A program made the position numbers and the translations under genes. The notes beneath the pieces were generated by a model, which did no database searches, was not told where the DNA came from, and saw only the letters and a program-made list of their open reading frames with translations. From positions 1 to 34,717 of IMG/VR virus record IMGVR_UViG_3300032753_000102: a DNA stretch of 34,717 nt. One strand, written 5' to 3'. Shown here in pieces: positions 1-7,643 of the stretch. This DNA is from a virus. Each line of letters begins with the position of its first letter. Position 1 is the stretch's first letter.

Positions 1-1653
1 TTGAACGATCTTCTGAGCCATTGTTGATGCATTAGGATCAGAAACTGGAATAACTTCCACGTTCTTATAGTCAGATTTACGAGCTTTACGTGTGCCAGTA
101 GAAGGCATGTACTCGTAATCACCGGGGGCATTATCAGCAATAATCACTTTTAAAAGCTTTAATTCTTGCTTTAAACTAAAGTGCACACGTGCTTGTACTG
201 CAGACATTACCTTCAAAGTACGCTCAAGAATCGCTAATGTAGTTCCAACAGGAGCATTGGCACTCATATCAGAAGCTTGCAAGTCTGCTGTATTAGCAAA
301 TCTACGGCCTTCTTCTACGATGGTATTTAACAAAGAATACAAGACTTGGCTTGGCTCTTTGTATGGCAATGGCATGATGTTATCTTTCATCGCACCGCTT
401 GGAACGTCTACATCCCTAAACTCACCCGGAGCAATAGGAGTGTCATCACCTTTAACTCTTAGACCACGAGTTTTGAAACCACCCGGCAGATTTGAAAGGG
501 ATCCTGCGTCAACCAATTGGCGGATAATCGAAGTGCCAGATTTAGCATAAGCACCGATAAGATGGATAAGGCCAAAACAATAGAAACCAAAGCCGGGAAT
601 ATATCCGTAGTGAACAATGTGTTTAAGTTTTTGATGATTTTCATCGCCTTCCTTCCAGTTTCTGCGAATAGATAATACTGTTCCAGTCGATTTCTCCATA
701 GTAATGACGTAAGGTAAAGCCATGCCTGTTGGCTCTCCATCTTCATCTACGTGCTCAAAACCGGGAATATCCAGATTTGTTTGCATCTCTAAAATCTTAT
801 AACGATCATCTGTAGTAGCTCTAAAACCAAGCTTCTCAGCAATCTTCTTTTCTACGTCATCTAATGAGTTAGATGGAGTTCCTAGATCTACTTCTCTATA
901 GAATCCTGATAACTGTAAACGATGCATATCATGTTCAGTCTTACGCATGACGTGAGTAACACGCTGTGCAGATTCTAAGTCTGGAGCGCCATAAGGTACT
1001 ACGATATCTTCAGCTGGAACATACAGGGAAACCTGACGTTTCAAAATAGGATCTTCATATACCTTCTTAAATGCATTGCCAGCCAATCCTAAGCCCCAAA
1101 GCATACGCTCTGTTTCAGGACGATACTCAGTCATGACTTCTGTAAGTTCGTAGTTCATATCTTCTTGAACACGTTCTGCAGATTCTTTTTTCTCTTGAGT
1201 CTCTTTTCCGATGATCAAAGTCTTTACTGGACCTTGTGCTGGGAAAATACTCATCATTGTTTCAGCTTGGAACTTTACTAAAGCTTCTGCTAACAGAGGG
1301 TGGTAGACACCACAAGCGCCTTCCCAAGGTTCAGACCGTTCTTCAATTTTGAGGCCAAGTAGTTCTAAGCCATCTACATAGGTTTGAATCCAATCTTTAC
1401 GAGCAGCAACGTCATCGTCAAATTCTTCAATCAAATCACCGGAAAGTTTAAGCAATTCGCTTTCAGTAAGGTATTCGGCAAGGTTATCACCAAATCCTTC
1501 TTCTCCCTCATCTGGAGTAATCTCAATTTCCAAACCATCTTTATTGATGGTTACTTCATCTGGATTAACAATCTCGATCTCTAAAGGAGATTCTTCCTTG
1601 CTGAGAGCTTCAATTCCTTTAGGTGCTTGGTAAAGCGCTTTATCAATGGACAT
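1..1653 (-). CDS. Portal protein (C-terminus cut by left window edge)
   Basis: The reading frame starts at ATG 1653 behind an AGGGA ribosome-binding site and is open for 551 codons to the window edge, so the C-terminus is missing. The portal forms the dodecameric ring at the capsid vertex through which DNA is packaged and ejected. Visible features are an acidic N-terminus, the stretch NAFKKVYEDP near residue 200, then VPAEDIVVPYGAPDLESAQR about 25 residues later. This last stretch is a recurrent signature of environmental phage portals as I remember them. Context supports the call: it follows terminase and a dioxygenase in one minus-strand operon. The start lies 8 bp after the dioxygenase stop. 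I cannot place it firmly in the P22-like or T7-like portal family. Confidence 0.8.
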   Translation of the reverse strand, partial: MSIDKALYQAPKGIEALSKEESPLEIEIVNPDEVTINKDGLEIEITPDEGEEGFGDNLAEYLTESELLKLSGDLIEEFDDDVAARKDWIQTYVDGLELLGLKIEERSEPWEGACGVYHPLLAEALVKFQAETMMSIFPAQGPVKTLIIGKETQEKKESAERVQEDMNYELTEVMTEYRPETERMLWGLGLAGNAFKKVYEDPILKRQVSLYVPAEDIVVPYGAPDLESAQRVTHVMRKTEHDMHRLQLSGFYREVDLGTPSNSLDDVEKKIAEKLGFRATTDDRYKILEMQTNLDIPGFEHVDEDGEPTGMALPYVITMEKSTGTVLSIRRNWKEGDENHQKLKHIVHYGYIPGFGFYCFGLIHLIGAYAKSGTSIIRQLVDAGSLSNLPGGFKTRGLRVKGDDTPIAPGEFRDVDVPSGAMKDNIMPLPYKEPSQVLYSLLNTIVEEGRRFANTADLQASDMSANAPVGTTLAILERTLKVMSAVQARVHFSLKQELKLLKVIIADNAPGDYEYMPSTGTRKARKSDYKNVEVIPVSDPNASTMAQKIVQ

Positions 1654-1661
1654 AAGTATCC

Positions 1662-2210
1662 CTATTTAAAAGTCGGGCCTACTGCCCAACTCACTGCTGT
1701 ATAACGAACACCAGAAATTACTGGCGTTACTCTATGTTCTAAAAAGGAAGGAAAGACTACAATACTTCCTTTTTTTAAATCTGGTGCTGGCACGTCCCTA
1801 AATTCTAACTTACCGCCTTCAAATTCACTAGGATCATTTAATAAAAGTACTATAGAAAGCTTTCTTTGACATCCATTCATAGGATTTGCTGTATCTCTAT
1901 GCCATGAATAATGACCAGATTTTTGATATTTCCCAATTTGAATGTTTTCTATTCCATGAAAATCATAATCCCATCCAGCTATTTGATTAACAAGTTCAAT
2001 AAAAGACCTTAAAATACACCCTACAGGAGAAAATTGATCAACCCAAACCAACTCTGTATTACGATATTCTTTATTTTCATCGCCAACCTTCTCTAAAGAT
2101 CCGCCAATTTTTGCAGTTTCTGCTTTATTCCAATCAATAGATTTAATAATTACATCACAATAATCTGCAGGAACTGCTTCTGACCAACTGTAGTTATAGT
2201 TTGTTAACAT
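1662..2210 (-). CDS. 2-oxoglutarate/Fe(II)-dependent dioxygenase, prolyl-4-hydroxylase-like
   Basis: A 182-residue protein of the P4Hc/PKHD double-stranded beta-helix class, which uses Fe(II), O2 and 2-oxoglutarate to hydroxylate a substrate. The metal triad is visible: H104 and D106 (motif HRD in YSWHRDTANP) and H159 (FPSFLEHRV). R169 (GVRYTAVSW) is the expected 2-oxoglutarate-binding arginine. The GGKLEF strand near residue 132 and hydrophobic core strands fit the fold. The start codon overlaps the terL stop by one base (TAATG). Position between terL and portal suggests a virion or capsid-assembly substrate, or host modification, but the substrate is unknown. Such enzymes occur in several phage groups, usually outside the packaging cassette. 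Confidence 0.88.
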   Translation of the reverse strand: MLTNYNYSWSEAVPADYCDVIIKSIDWNKAETAKIGGSLEKVGDENKEYRNTELVWVDQFSPVGCILRSFIELVNQIAGWDYDFHGIENIQIGKYQKSGHYSWHRDTANPMNGCQRKLSIVLLLNDPSEFEGGKLEFRDVPAPDLKKGSIVVFPSFLEHRVTPVISGVRYTAVSWAVGPTFK

Positions 2211-3694
2211 TAATAATATGCAGTTTTACGCTTAGGGATATAATCATCCCATTCGTCTGTTTTCAATCTTACAAAGCCACCTTTTCTAAATCGGATTAAA
2301 GCTTGTGATGCACTATCTACTAAGTCATCATGGTCCGAATTAGGAAACGCAGCCATCTCTTCAACTACTTCTTCCGCCCATCTAGTACTTGGAGCCCATA
2401 CTTTTCCTGAAGCAAATAAGTCTGATACAGAGTTTACACGCATGATTTTATCATTACCACGGGTAGGAGTAAATTCTTGTACGGGGATTCCCATCTGACG
2501 TAGCTCATATACCAATGGCGCTCCTGATGCCTTAGCCTCGATTATGCAGCAATCTGGGGTCCATTCTCGATATTGGTTTAAAGCACAGGCCTTCAATTCT
2601 GGGAATTCCATCCGCCTTTTGAATGCGTTCAATAATATTATATTCGCATCTTGGGGGTTTTCATCTTTATAAAATATTCCCCATGTCGTACAAGCTGAAT
2701 AGTCTGAACGTTCATTCTTTGTAAATGCCGTATCCCAAGATTGGATAATAAACTCGCAAGCAGGGGCTGTATCGCCTTCCCATACTTGCCACCATTCCCG
2801 CTTAATAATCGCCCCTTGCTCAGAAGTCGGTTGCTGTTGGTACTGAGCTTGCCACTTGTTTAAAGGCAATTCCCGTCTTAAAGCAGTTAGTTCCTCATAA
2901 GACCAGAACTCAGGCCATAGGGGTTTTTCACTAGGAAGGATTGCTGGAAAGTCGATTACTTCCCATTCATCCCCATCCCGTTCAAGTGCAGCTTTTAAAA
3001 TCTTTCCCGTTAAATCCCTCAGACTCCAACGAGTCATCACGATGACAATCGCTCCGCCCGGTTGCAAACGCTGACGTGGACCAGAGGTATACCACTCATA
3101 GACCTTATCAAATACTGCAGGATCAGATGCTGCTAATGCCGCTTCTTGTTCCGAATGAGGATCATCAATAATGACCAGATCGCCACCTTTACCTGTAACA
3201 GTACCGCCCACGCCAATAGCAAAATATTCACCATTACCGTTAGTACTCCAACGACCAGCAGCTTTAGAGTCAGAGCGAAGCCTGACGTTTGGGAATATTT
3301 TTCCATATTGTTCACTATCTACAAGGTTACGGACTTTACGTCCAAAGCCTACTGCAAGGTCGGCTGTGTTAGAACACTGAATGATTTTCTTTTTAGGGAA
3401 CTTACCAAGAAACCATGCTGGTAGCATATAACTGGCAAATTCTGACTTAGTGTGACGAGGAGGCATATTGATAATAAGCCGTTTAAGTTTCCCACTGGCA
3501 ATCTCCTCAAATTTTTGTGCCATGACTTTATGGTGTCGTCCGTCAATAAATCCGGGCCACATGGTATGTACGAATGCAAGAAAGTCTTTTTGGCCTTTCT
3601 CCATACGCTCAGAATCTGCCCATTCAGCAGCAGCTTTTAGAATCTCCGCTTGATCTGCAGGAGGTAACTTACTAATGATCTCTTCTAAGTTCAT
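2210..3694 (-). CDS. terL: Terminase large subunit (ATPase and nuclease)
   Basis: A 494-residue DNA-packaging motor. The N-terminal ATPase has a Walker A-like loop NMPPRHTKS (residues 76-84) and a Walker B motif LVIIDDPH (173-180). The C-terminal RNase H-like nuclease has acidic residues at D321 (QSWDTAF), E386 (IIEAKASG) and D457 (HDDLVD). It binds the portal and cuts and translocates concatemeric DNA. Length and motif order fit a full-length TerL. Its start overlaps the preceding winged-helix gene by 4 bp (ATGA), and the dioxygenase start overlaps its stop, so translation is probably coupled along the operon. Confidence 0.95.
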   Translation of the reverse strand: MNLEEIISKLPPADQAEILKAAAEWADSERMEKGQKDFLAFVHTMWPGFIDGRHHKVMAQKFEEIASGKLKRLIINMPPRHTKSEFASYMLPAWFLGKFPKKKIIQCSNTADLAVGFGRKVRNLVDSEQYGKIFPNVRLRSDSKAAGRWSTNGNGEYFAIGVGGTVTGKGGDLVIIDDPHSEQEAALAASDPAVFDKVYEWYTSGPRQRLQPGGAIVIVMTRWSLRDLTGKILKAALERDGDEWEVIDFPAILPSEKPLWPEFWSYEELTALRRELPLNKWQAQYQQQPTSEQGAIIKREWWQVWEGDTAPACEFIIQSWDTAFTKNERSDYSACTTWGIFYKDENPQDANIILLNAFKRRMEFPELKACALNQYREWTPDCCIIEAKASGAPLVYELRQMGIPVQEFTPTRGNDKIMRVNSVSDLFASGKVWAPSTRWAEEVVEEMAAFPNSDHDDLVDSASQALIRFRKGGFVRLKTDEWDDYIPKRKTAYY

Positions 3695-3909
3695 GATCTA
3701 ATCCTAACACCTTTGGGTCTGACAGTCCTAGCAAGATGTGGTAGACGGACACAATGACCTAACTCGCAAAGACGTTTAATGATCCTTTGTACATTCCCAC
3801 GCCCAGTAGTTCCCGTCATCATGAGGATTTCATCAATAGAGGGTCCGTAACCATAGTCCCGCCAAAAGGCATCTATGATCATAAAAACTTCTTTTTGCCT
3901 AGGTGTCAT
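3691..3909 (-). CDS. Small winged-helix protein like the LexA DNA-binding domain
   Basis: 72 residues. The N-terminus MTPRQKEVFMIIDAF, the following DYGYGPSIDEI and the VQRIIKRLCELGHC helix match the layout of the LexA N-terminal domain (T-x-R-Q-x-E-V ... G-Y-x-P-S ... recognition helix). No autoprotease domain follows, so it cannot self-cleave like LexA. It lies between terS-side genes and terL with 4-bp overlaps on both sides. It could be a DNA-binding regulator of late genes, or a packaging helper recognising DNA; the sequence does not decide between these. Confidence 0.6.
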   Translation of the reverse strand: MTPRQKEVFMIIDAFWRDYGYGPSIDEILMMTGTTGRGNVQRIIKRLCELGHCVRLPHLARTVRPKGVRIRS

Positions 3910-4061
3910 TTCCTACATCTTTCGATTAACTTCTCGGTTTGAATCTCTGCACTCGCCTTGCGACCCGCAATGATTTTTTTCATATTATCTCTACGCATTT
4001 CTAAGTGGGTCAGATAAGAACGAATGATCCTAATCTCTTTTTCTATCTCAGCAAGACTCAT
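3906..4061 (-). CDS. Small charged helical protein, unknown function
   Basis: 51 residues starting MSLAEIEKEIR, rich in Lys/Arg/Glu and predicted helical throughout. It overlaps its upstream and downstream neighbours by 4 bp each (ATGA), which is the main evidence that it is a real gene in the packaging operon. I recognise no family. It could be a small helical partner of terminase. Confidence 0.6.
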   Translation of the reverse strand: MSLAEIEKEIRIIRSYLTHLEMRRDNMKKIIAGRKASAEIQTEKLIERCRK

Positions 4062-4363
4062 TTACCGCAATCCTCCATCCCAGCACCCCAGTTTTTGGCA
4101 CTTGTGCCAGCACCATGAGTACCTGTAATCGCCCCATCGTTTCTTATTTCTCGTGTATCACTACCTGCTGGTTCACCTAATACCCAATACCTAGCTTTAA
4201 CTCCATGAGGATAAGTAGAACACGCAAGACCATTTCTGAGTAGGCGCATAACGTCTAACTGTTTCTGACACTCAGCAATTTGGACATCGGCCCAAGCGAT
4301 GTTTTTATCTAACTCTGCTTTCCATTCTTCATAATGAGGACGGGGTTCGTTAAAATTTTTCAT
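4058..4363 (-). CDS. Hypothetical protein in packaging operon
   Basis: 101 residues. The first half (about 1-50) is charged and helical (YEEWKAELDKNIAWADVQIA). The second half is Gly/Ala/Thr-rich and probably flexible (TGTHGAGTSAKNWGAG). It has two or three cysteines but no clear metal-binding pattern. It is joined to terS upstream and to the 51-residue gene downstream by ATGA overlaps. No family recognised. Confidence 0.6.
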   Translation of the reverse strand: MKNFNEPRPHYEEWKAELDKNIAWADVQIAECQKQLDVMRLLRNGLACSTYPHGVKARYWVLGEPAGSDTREIRNDGAITGTHGAGTSAKNWGAGMEDCGK

Positions 4364-5289
4364 ATATTTTTTTCGCCTTTTTCGTTTAAAAGAGTGACGG
4401 GGGGTGTTTCTGAATCAACCCAATCTACCTGTGCTGGATTTATTGTAGGGGGTGGCCCTTTAGAATCAATTACTTGCGAATCATTGTTAATGTTGTTTGT
4501 GGGATGTGTAACTTGTTCCACCGGTGACTGAGTGAGCAAACTATTATGCATATCTGGCCCACGGTCAAGCGGCTCATTTAGGGGCATGGGGGGCGTGGCG
4601 GTGTCGTTCACGGAATTTTCACTAGGGACGGGGTCAGAATCCAAATCGCTACTGTAACTTGTTACACTTGGAGTGCCTATTGTTCCTTCTATATATGTAG
4701 TCTTGAGTTCGTCTAGTAATGATTCCCCGCTATCTTTGTACTCAACATCTATTGAGTTACGGCTCATAGCTTCCCTGATCTTATCCATTAGAGAAGCCTT
4801 AGCGTCCTTGCTCGCTGAGATCGTGGTCACCTCTTTACGGTCTATGAATAGGTTTGCCCCGTTAGACTTGCCCAGTAACTCCAATGCTCTGACCCTTGTA
4901 GCTGGTGGAATGTCCTCATTAAGGGCGTGAATGGTTAATTGATGCAATACAAGGGAGGCTAAACGATCCCCTGTAAGATATTCCCTTGCTTCCTGAGCCA
5001 GTCTGTAGGCTTCTATCTCCATCGATACTCCAGCAGTCTTGGCGAGCTTAGATGCAGCATTGCCTACGACCTTGTGATTACTCTTAGACTTATAGACCTT
5101 TCTATATGCTCCTGCCTTTGTTTCTCCCATTGCTACTTCTTTGGCAAATGCTTTTTGCTTATGTGTAAGAGTGCTTCCTGTCTTAGTTGCTCCTAGTATT
5201 TGCTCTATTGGGATGCTCTTTAATCCCTCGCTTATTTGTGCCTTAGTCAAGCGAATCTTATTTACGGGCTTTTTCTTTTCTGCTGGCAT
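4360..5289 (-). CDS. terS: Terminase small subunit
   Basis: 309 residues from ATG 5289 (MPAEKKKPVNK), chosen because an AGGA ribosome-binding site sits upstream; the frame is open further but that extension looks untranslated. Residues about 30-95 carry the terminase small-subunit helix-turn-helix pattern (LTHKQKAFAKEVAMG, then GAYRKVY and VVGNAASKLAK), which recognises packaging-initiation DNA. A helical oligomerisation region follows (LTIHALNEDIPPATRVRALE). The C-terminal third is Pro/Ser/Thr-rich and probably disordered, a likely TerL-interaction tail. It is the first gene of the packaging operon. Two copies of the TGTAACTTGTTACA palindrome (one imperfect) lie inside its 3' half. Confidence 0.85.
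   Translation of the reverse strand: MPAEKKKPVNKIRLTKAQISEGLKSIPIEQILGATKTGSTLTHKQKAFAKEVAMGETKAGAYRKVYKSKSNHKVVGNAASKLAKTAGVSMEIEAYRLAQEAREYLTGDRLASLVLHQLTIHALNEDIPPATRVRALELLGKSNGANLFIDRKEVTTISASKDAKASLMDKIREAMSRNSIDVEYKDSGESLLDELKTTYIEGTIGTPSVTSYSSDLDSDPVPSENSVNDTATPPMPLNEPLDRGPDMHNSLLTQSPVEQVTHPTNNINNDSQVIDSKGPPPTINPAQVDWVDSETPPVTLLNEKGEKNI
4653..4666. promoter_or_regulatory. Palindrome TGTAACTTGTTACA within terS (copy 3)
   Basis: Reverse-oriented perfect copy inside the terS coding region, with a one-mismatch copy (TGTAACTTGTTCCA) at 4507-4520, 133 bp away. Intragenic location weakens a simple promoter-operator role. Confidence 0.4.
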
Positions 5290-5344
5290 TGTCTGTCTTT
5301 CCTTTATCCTTTTCACCCTTATATCTAGGGTATATATAGGGAAT

Positions 5345-5373
5345 ATGATAGCCGTAGGATAACACGGGCGCAA
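5345..5373 (-). promoter_or_regulatory. Candidate leftward sigma70 promoter for the packaging operon
   Basis: On the minus strand, TTGCGC (5373-5368), a 17-bp spacer and TATCAT (5350-5345) form a plausible -35/-10 pair. Transcription would start near 5338, about 50 nt before the terS ATG. The -35 is only partly consensus. Confidence 0.45.
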
Positions 5374-5382
5374 GTGTTTACT

Positions 5383-5398
5383 GTATGCCTGTACATAC
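5383..5398. promoter_or_regulatory. Inverted repeat GTATG-N6-CATAC, possible operator
   Basis: A perfect 5-bp inverted repeat with a 6-bp centre lies 9 bp upstream of the candidate terS -35. Spacing suits a dimeric regulator site, but no regulator is identified. Confidence 0.35.
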
Positions 5399-5460
5399 TG
5401 TATATATAACCATTAGGGAAAGCACCTATAAAATATTTATATAAAATACTAAGAAAAGTA

Positions 5461-5490
5461 TTGACAGCCCTTTTTCTAGCGTGTTAGTCT
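5461..5490 (+). promoter_or_regulatory. Rightward sigma70 promoter for the 5544-9166 operon
   Basis: Consensus TTGACA (5461-5466), an 18-bp spacer and TAGTCT (5485-5490). The first gene follows at 5544 behind an AGGAGG site. An inverted repeat AATACT-N6-AGTATT (5445-5462) overlaps the first bases of the -35 and could be an operator. Confidence 0.55.
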
Positions 5491-5543
5491 ATACACATGG
5501 ATTAAGTTTTATTGTTTAATGTATTACTTAGGAGGCTTTAACT

Positions 5544-5735
5544 ATGAACCACTACGATGCAATACTGAACCACATCAATGCAGTAAACCCCTGCTCTTAT
5601 GTTGGTGTAATCAATTGGGCTAAGTCTCAAGGTTACGGAGGGTCTAAGATGGTGTTAGCTATTCAAAATCTTATCAACGATCAAGTAATAGTCATCCATC
5701 GTGCAGATGGTGAACTAACGATTGATCTTATCTAA
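5544..5735 (+). CDS. Small protein, possible helix-turn-helix
   Basis: 63 residues; first gene of the rightward operon, with an ideal AGGAGG ribosome-binding site. The pattern of helices followed by a short hairpin-like end (LINDQVIVIHRADGELTIDLI) resembles a minimal winged helix, but there is no diagnostic motif. Its position directly after a strong promoter suggests early, abundant expression. Confidence 0.6.
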   Translation: MNHYDAILNHINAVNPCSYVGVINWAKSQGYGGSKMVLAIQNLINDQVIVIHRADGELTIDLI

Positions 5736-5745
5736 AGGAATGAAG

Positions 5746-5847
5746 ATGGAAGACTTAAAACACTTACTCAAGTTATCCCTAGCCATTGGCTTATCTGTTT
5801 TATTGGGTAATGCCTTTATCCTAGTTCTTAGACATTACGGGGTTTAA
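5746..5847 (+). CDS. Very small single-pass membrane protein
   Basis: 33 residues, start ATG 5746 with AAGGA upstream. After a short charged N-terminus (MEDLKHLLK) comes one hydrophobic segment of about 20 residues (LSLAIGLSVLLGNAFILVL), probably a membrane helix, and a short basic end. Such peptides in early phage operons often act on the host envelope, but function here is unknown. Confidence 0.5.
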   Translation: MEDLKHLLKLSLAIGLSVLLGNAFILVLRHYGV

Positions 5848-5850
5848 ATT

Positions 5851-6048
5851 ATGCAAGCATGGAACATTAAACAATTGCATCACGCCTTACTCGATGATCT
5901 AAACCAATGCACGACCCAGCTAGAACGAGATACGGCGAAAGCATTAGGTGGGAAAGAAATTAGATTACAGGCTCAAGAGTGGGCAAAGGTTAGAAAACTT
6001 ACCCCTTTTGAGGTGGCGATAGCTTCACTATATGGGTATTCGTCATGA
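5851..6048 (+). CDS. Small hypothetical protein
   Basis: 65 residues, mostly helical and charged (LNQCTTQLERDTAKALGGKE). It begins 3 bp after the preceding stop and its own stop overlaps the next start (ATGA). No family recognised. Confidence 0.55.
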   Translation: MQAWNIKQLHHALLDDLNQCTTQLERDTAKALGGKEIRLQAQEWAKVRKLTPFEVAIASLYGYSS

Positions 6049-6155
6049 CACAAACCAACCAGATGCACAGAGCTTTAGCCGTATCTTTTGCCCGTGGATT
6101 ACTTACGGGCGAGCAATTACACCAGTTTTTAAACATTTACAGGAATACAAAATAA
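6045..6155 (+). CDS. Very small hypothetical protein
   Basis: 36 residues (MTQTNQMHRALAVSFARG...). It overlaps the preceding gene by 4 bp (ATGA) and shares one base of its stop with the next start (TAATG). These couplings are the main support. The end (LTGEQLHQFLNIYRNTK) is helical. No function recognised. Confidence 0.5.
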   Translation: MTQTNQMHRALAVSFARGLLTGEQLHQFLNIYRNTK

Positions 6156-6466
6156 TGGAAATCAAATCAAACTTATGTAGCAACGCCACCCGCAAAATTG
6201 GGTTACTTATCACTAAGGCTTCAGCGATTGGGATGGATATAGGCGGATATGGTTACGCAGACGAGAATACAAGCTCAGGCAATGTATATCTATGGTTAGA
6301 AGATTATGCCTTCACGCTTTACATTGGCTTAGGCTCTGATGACATTTACGCTCTCTGGACAAATCCCGAAGATGGCGAGGAAATAGAAATTGAAGTGGAA
6401 GGCTCCGATCTTTCAGAGCTGGAATCATGGGCTAATGCGCTATATAACGATTCTCAAGAGGTATAA
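6155..6466 (+). CDS. Hypothetical acidic protein
   Basis: 103 residues from ATG 6155. This start is chosen because it touches the preceding stop; a longer in-frame extension would overlap the previous gene fully. The protein looks globular, with alternating strands and helices and a strongly acidic C-terminal third (NPEDGEEIEIEVEGSDLSEL). Acidic early proteins can mimic DNA or inhibit host nucleases, but nothing here proves that. Confidence 0.6.
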   Translation: MEIKSNLCSNATRKIGLLITKASAIGMDIGGYGYADENTSSGNVYLWLEDYAFTLYIGLGSDDIYALWTNPEDGEEIEIEVEGSDLSELESWANALYNDSQEV

Positions 6467-6468
6467 AA

Positions 6469-6648
6469 ATGGAATTTAATTTAAAAATCAATCTAGATAA
6501 TTCAGCTTATGAAGGTGAGAACCAAGCTCAGGAATTAGCGGAAAACCTTGATTTTATTATCGGTGCAATACTTAGCGGGAAAAATAGCGGAATCGTGCGG
6601 GATTCTAACGGAAATAAAACGGGCAATTTTGAAATTATCGGAGATTAA
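6469..6648 (+). CDS. Small hypothetical protein
   Basis: 59 residues starting MEFNLKINLDN. It begins with a beta strand, has a central helix (QAQELAENLDFIIGAILSG), and ends with strands around the RDSNGNKTG turn. It sits 2 bp after the previous stop. No family recognised. Confidence 0.55.
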   Translation: MEFNLKINLDNSAYEGENQAQELAENLDFIIGAILSGKNSGIVRDSNGNKTGNFEIIGD

Positions 6649-6651
6649 ATA

Positions 6652-6840
6652 ATGGCATACCAACGCAAAACCTCAGACGTATTTGTAATCGAATCCAATT
6701 ATGGTTATGGCTGGGAGGAAACCACCGCCAGCGATGCACGAAGGGAGGCGATAGAGGACTTAAAGGCTTACCGCCTGAATCAGCCAGAGTATGCCCACCG
6801 ATTGATTAAACGCAGAGAGAGAAACGAGCAAACATTATGA
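6652..6840 (+). CDS. Small hypothetical protein
   Basis: 62 residues with an N-terminal strand segment and a long basic helix at the C-terminus (AHRLIKRRERNEQTL). The helix SDARREAIEDLKAYR resembles the short repeat seen in many phage proteins that modify incoming amino acid or nucleotide fields, but no assignment is possible. The stop overlaps the next start. Confidence 0.55.
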   Translation: MAYQRKTSDVFVIESNYGYGWEETTASDARREAIEDLKAYRLNQPEYAHRLIKRRERNEQTL

Positions 6841-6992
6841 GCCACCCATTTATTTTTCAAGTAACGCTAAGGCATGACGCTGGACGGGTTTGTATTCAGG
6901 TTTATGCCCATGACATCAAGAGCGCCATAGAACAAGTTTTAAACGTAGAAAAAGCGCCTGAGCGAGCCATTTTATCTATAGAGAGGGTTTAA
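6837..6992 (+). CDS. Small hypothetical protein
   Basis: 51 residues (MSHPFIFQVTLRHDAG...). Beta-helix-beta layout with the helix HDIKSAIEQVLNVEKAP. ATGA overlap with the previous gene; the next ATG follows 2 bp after its stop. No family recognised. Confidence 0.55.
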   Translation: MSHPFIFQVTLRHDAGRVCIQVYAHDIKSAIEQVLNVEKAPERAILSIERV

Positions 6993-6994
6993 AA

Positions 6995-7162
6995 ATGAAG
7001 CTATATAAAAAAATCCATATATTACGCAAAACCTCCGAGGGCTGGGCGTATTGCTGTTCTACTAACTGGAGTAAAACTTGTAGAGACGCAAAAACGGTAT
7101 TTTTGGCTAAATTTCCACAATTTACAGCCGAGAACATCAAAACAACATGGGCGAGGGATTAA
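6995..7162 (+). CDS. Small basic hypothetical protein
   Basis: 55 residues (MKLYKKIHILRKTSEG...), lysine-rich, with three cysteines (YCCSTNWSKTCR) that do not form a standard zinc site. It ends with a helix containing FPQFTAENIKTTW. Operon position is the main support. Confidence 0.5.
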   Translation: MKLYKKIHILRKTSEGWAYCCSTNWSKTCRDAKTVFLAKFPQFTAENIKTTWARD

Positions 7163-7164
7163 CC

Positions 7165-7401
7165 ATGCAACAGGTAAGAATGAGAGCCGATCTCTATGAG
7201 TTGTTTGTCCCGGCCTATGACAGCGTAGAAGCACCAGACACGGGGCTAGGATCGACCATGTTAGGAGCCGAAGAACTGGAAGGAGCCGAGCATATACCCG
7301 ATTTATGCGGGGATGGTGATCCAGAGTATTGGTTTAACAGAATCAGGCTAAAGGATGGGCGGGTTTTCTTTATGCACTCGGTGGACTTGGATTGGCTATA
7401 A
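7165..7401 (+). CDS. Hypothetical protein
   Basis: 78 residues from ATG 7165, 2 bp after the previous stop; the longer frame starting at 7147 would overlap the previous gene. Acidic, with a central loop rich in Gly/Glu/Asp (AEELEGAEHIPDLCGDGDPE) and C-terminal strands. No family recognised. Confidence 0.55.
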   Translation: MQQVRMRADLYELFVPAYDSVEAPDTGLGSTMLGAEELEGAEHIPDLCGDGDPEYWFNRIRLKDGRVFFMHSVDLDWL

Positions 7402-7410
7402 GGGGGAATC

Positions 7411-7551
7411 ATGAACAGCAGAGCAGTTATCGAGAATTCTATTTCATGGCAGAAGCATATTTTATCTCATAGCCATGACCCGAAACAACGGGAACGAGCA
7501 AGACGGGCGATTGAAAAACTAGAGGAAGAACTGAAACAGGCTAAGACTTAA
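7411..7551 (+). CDS. Small helical protein
   Basis: 46 residues starting MNSRAVIENSI, with an AGGGGG ribosome-binding site. The C-terminal half is a highly charged helix (QRERARRAIEKLEEELKQAK), probably coiled-coil. Function unknown. Confidence 0.55.
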   Translation: MNSRAVIENSISWQKHILSHSHDPKQRERARRAIEKLEEELKQAKT

Positions 7552-7604
7552 AACTGAAGCCACTAATTATAGTGGTTTTGGTGTTAGGGTTTACCCTTAC
7601 AAGG

Positions 7605-7618
7605 TGTAACAAGTTACA
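7605..7618. promoter_or_regulatory. Palindrome TGTAACAAGTTACA, possible operator (copy 1)
   Basis: A perfect 6-bp inverted repeat with a 2-bp centre, in the gap before the TTG-start gene at 7644. The same 14-mer (either orientation) recurs at 4653-4666 and 18366-18379, with a one-mismatch copy at 4507-4520. Confidence 0.5.
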
Positions 7619-7643
7619 GCATGACGGCATAAAGGAGGATTTT

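Noticed and set aside
257-746. ORFs in other frames over the portal gene
   Set aside because: They overlap the continuous portal frame, lack ribosome-binding sites and show no family pattern.
5290-5373. Extended N-terminus of terS starting at 5373
   Set aside because: The extension covers a promoter candidate and has no ribosome-binding site; ATG 5289 is well placed.
7572-7643. GTG start giving a hydrophobic N-terminus ending LTRC (possible lipoprotein)
   Set aside because: LTRC is not a valid lipobox, and the strong AAAGGAGG site at 7631-7638 favours TTG 7644.
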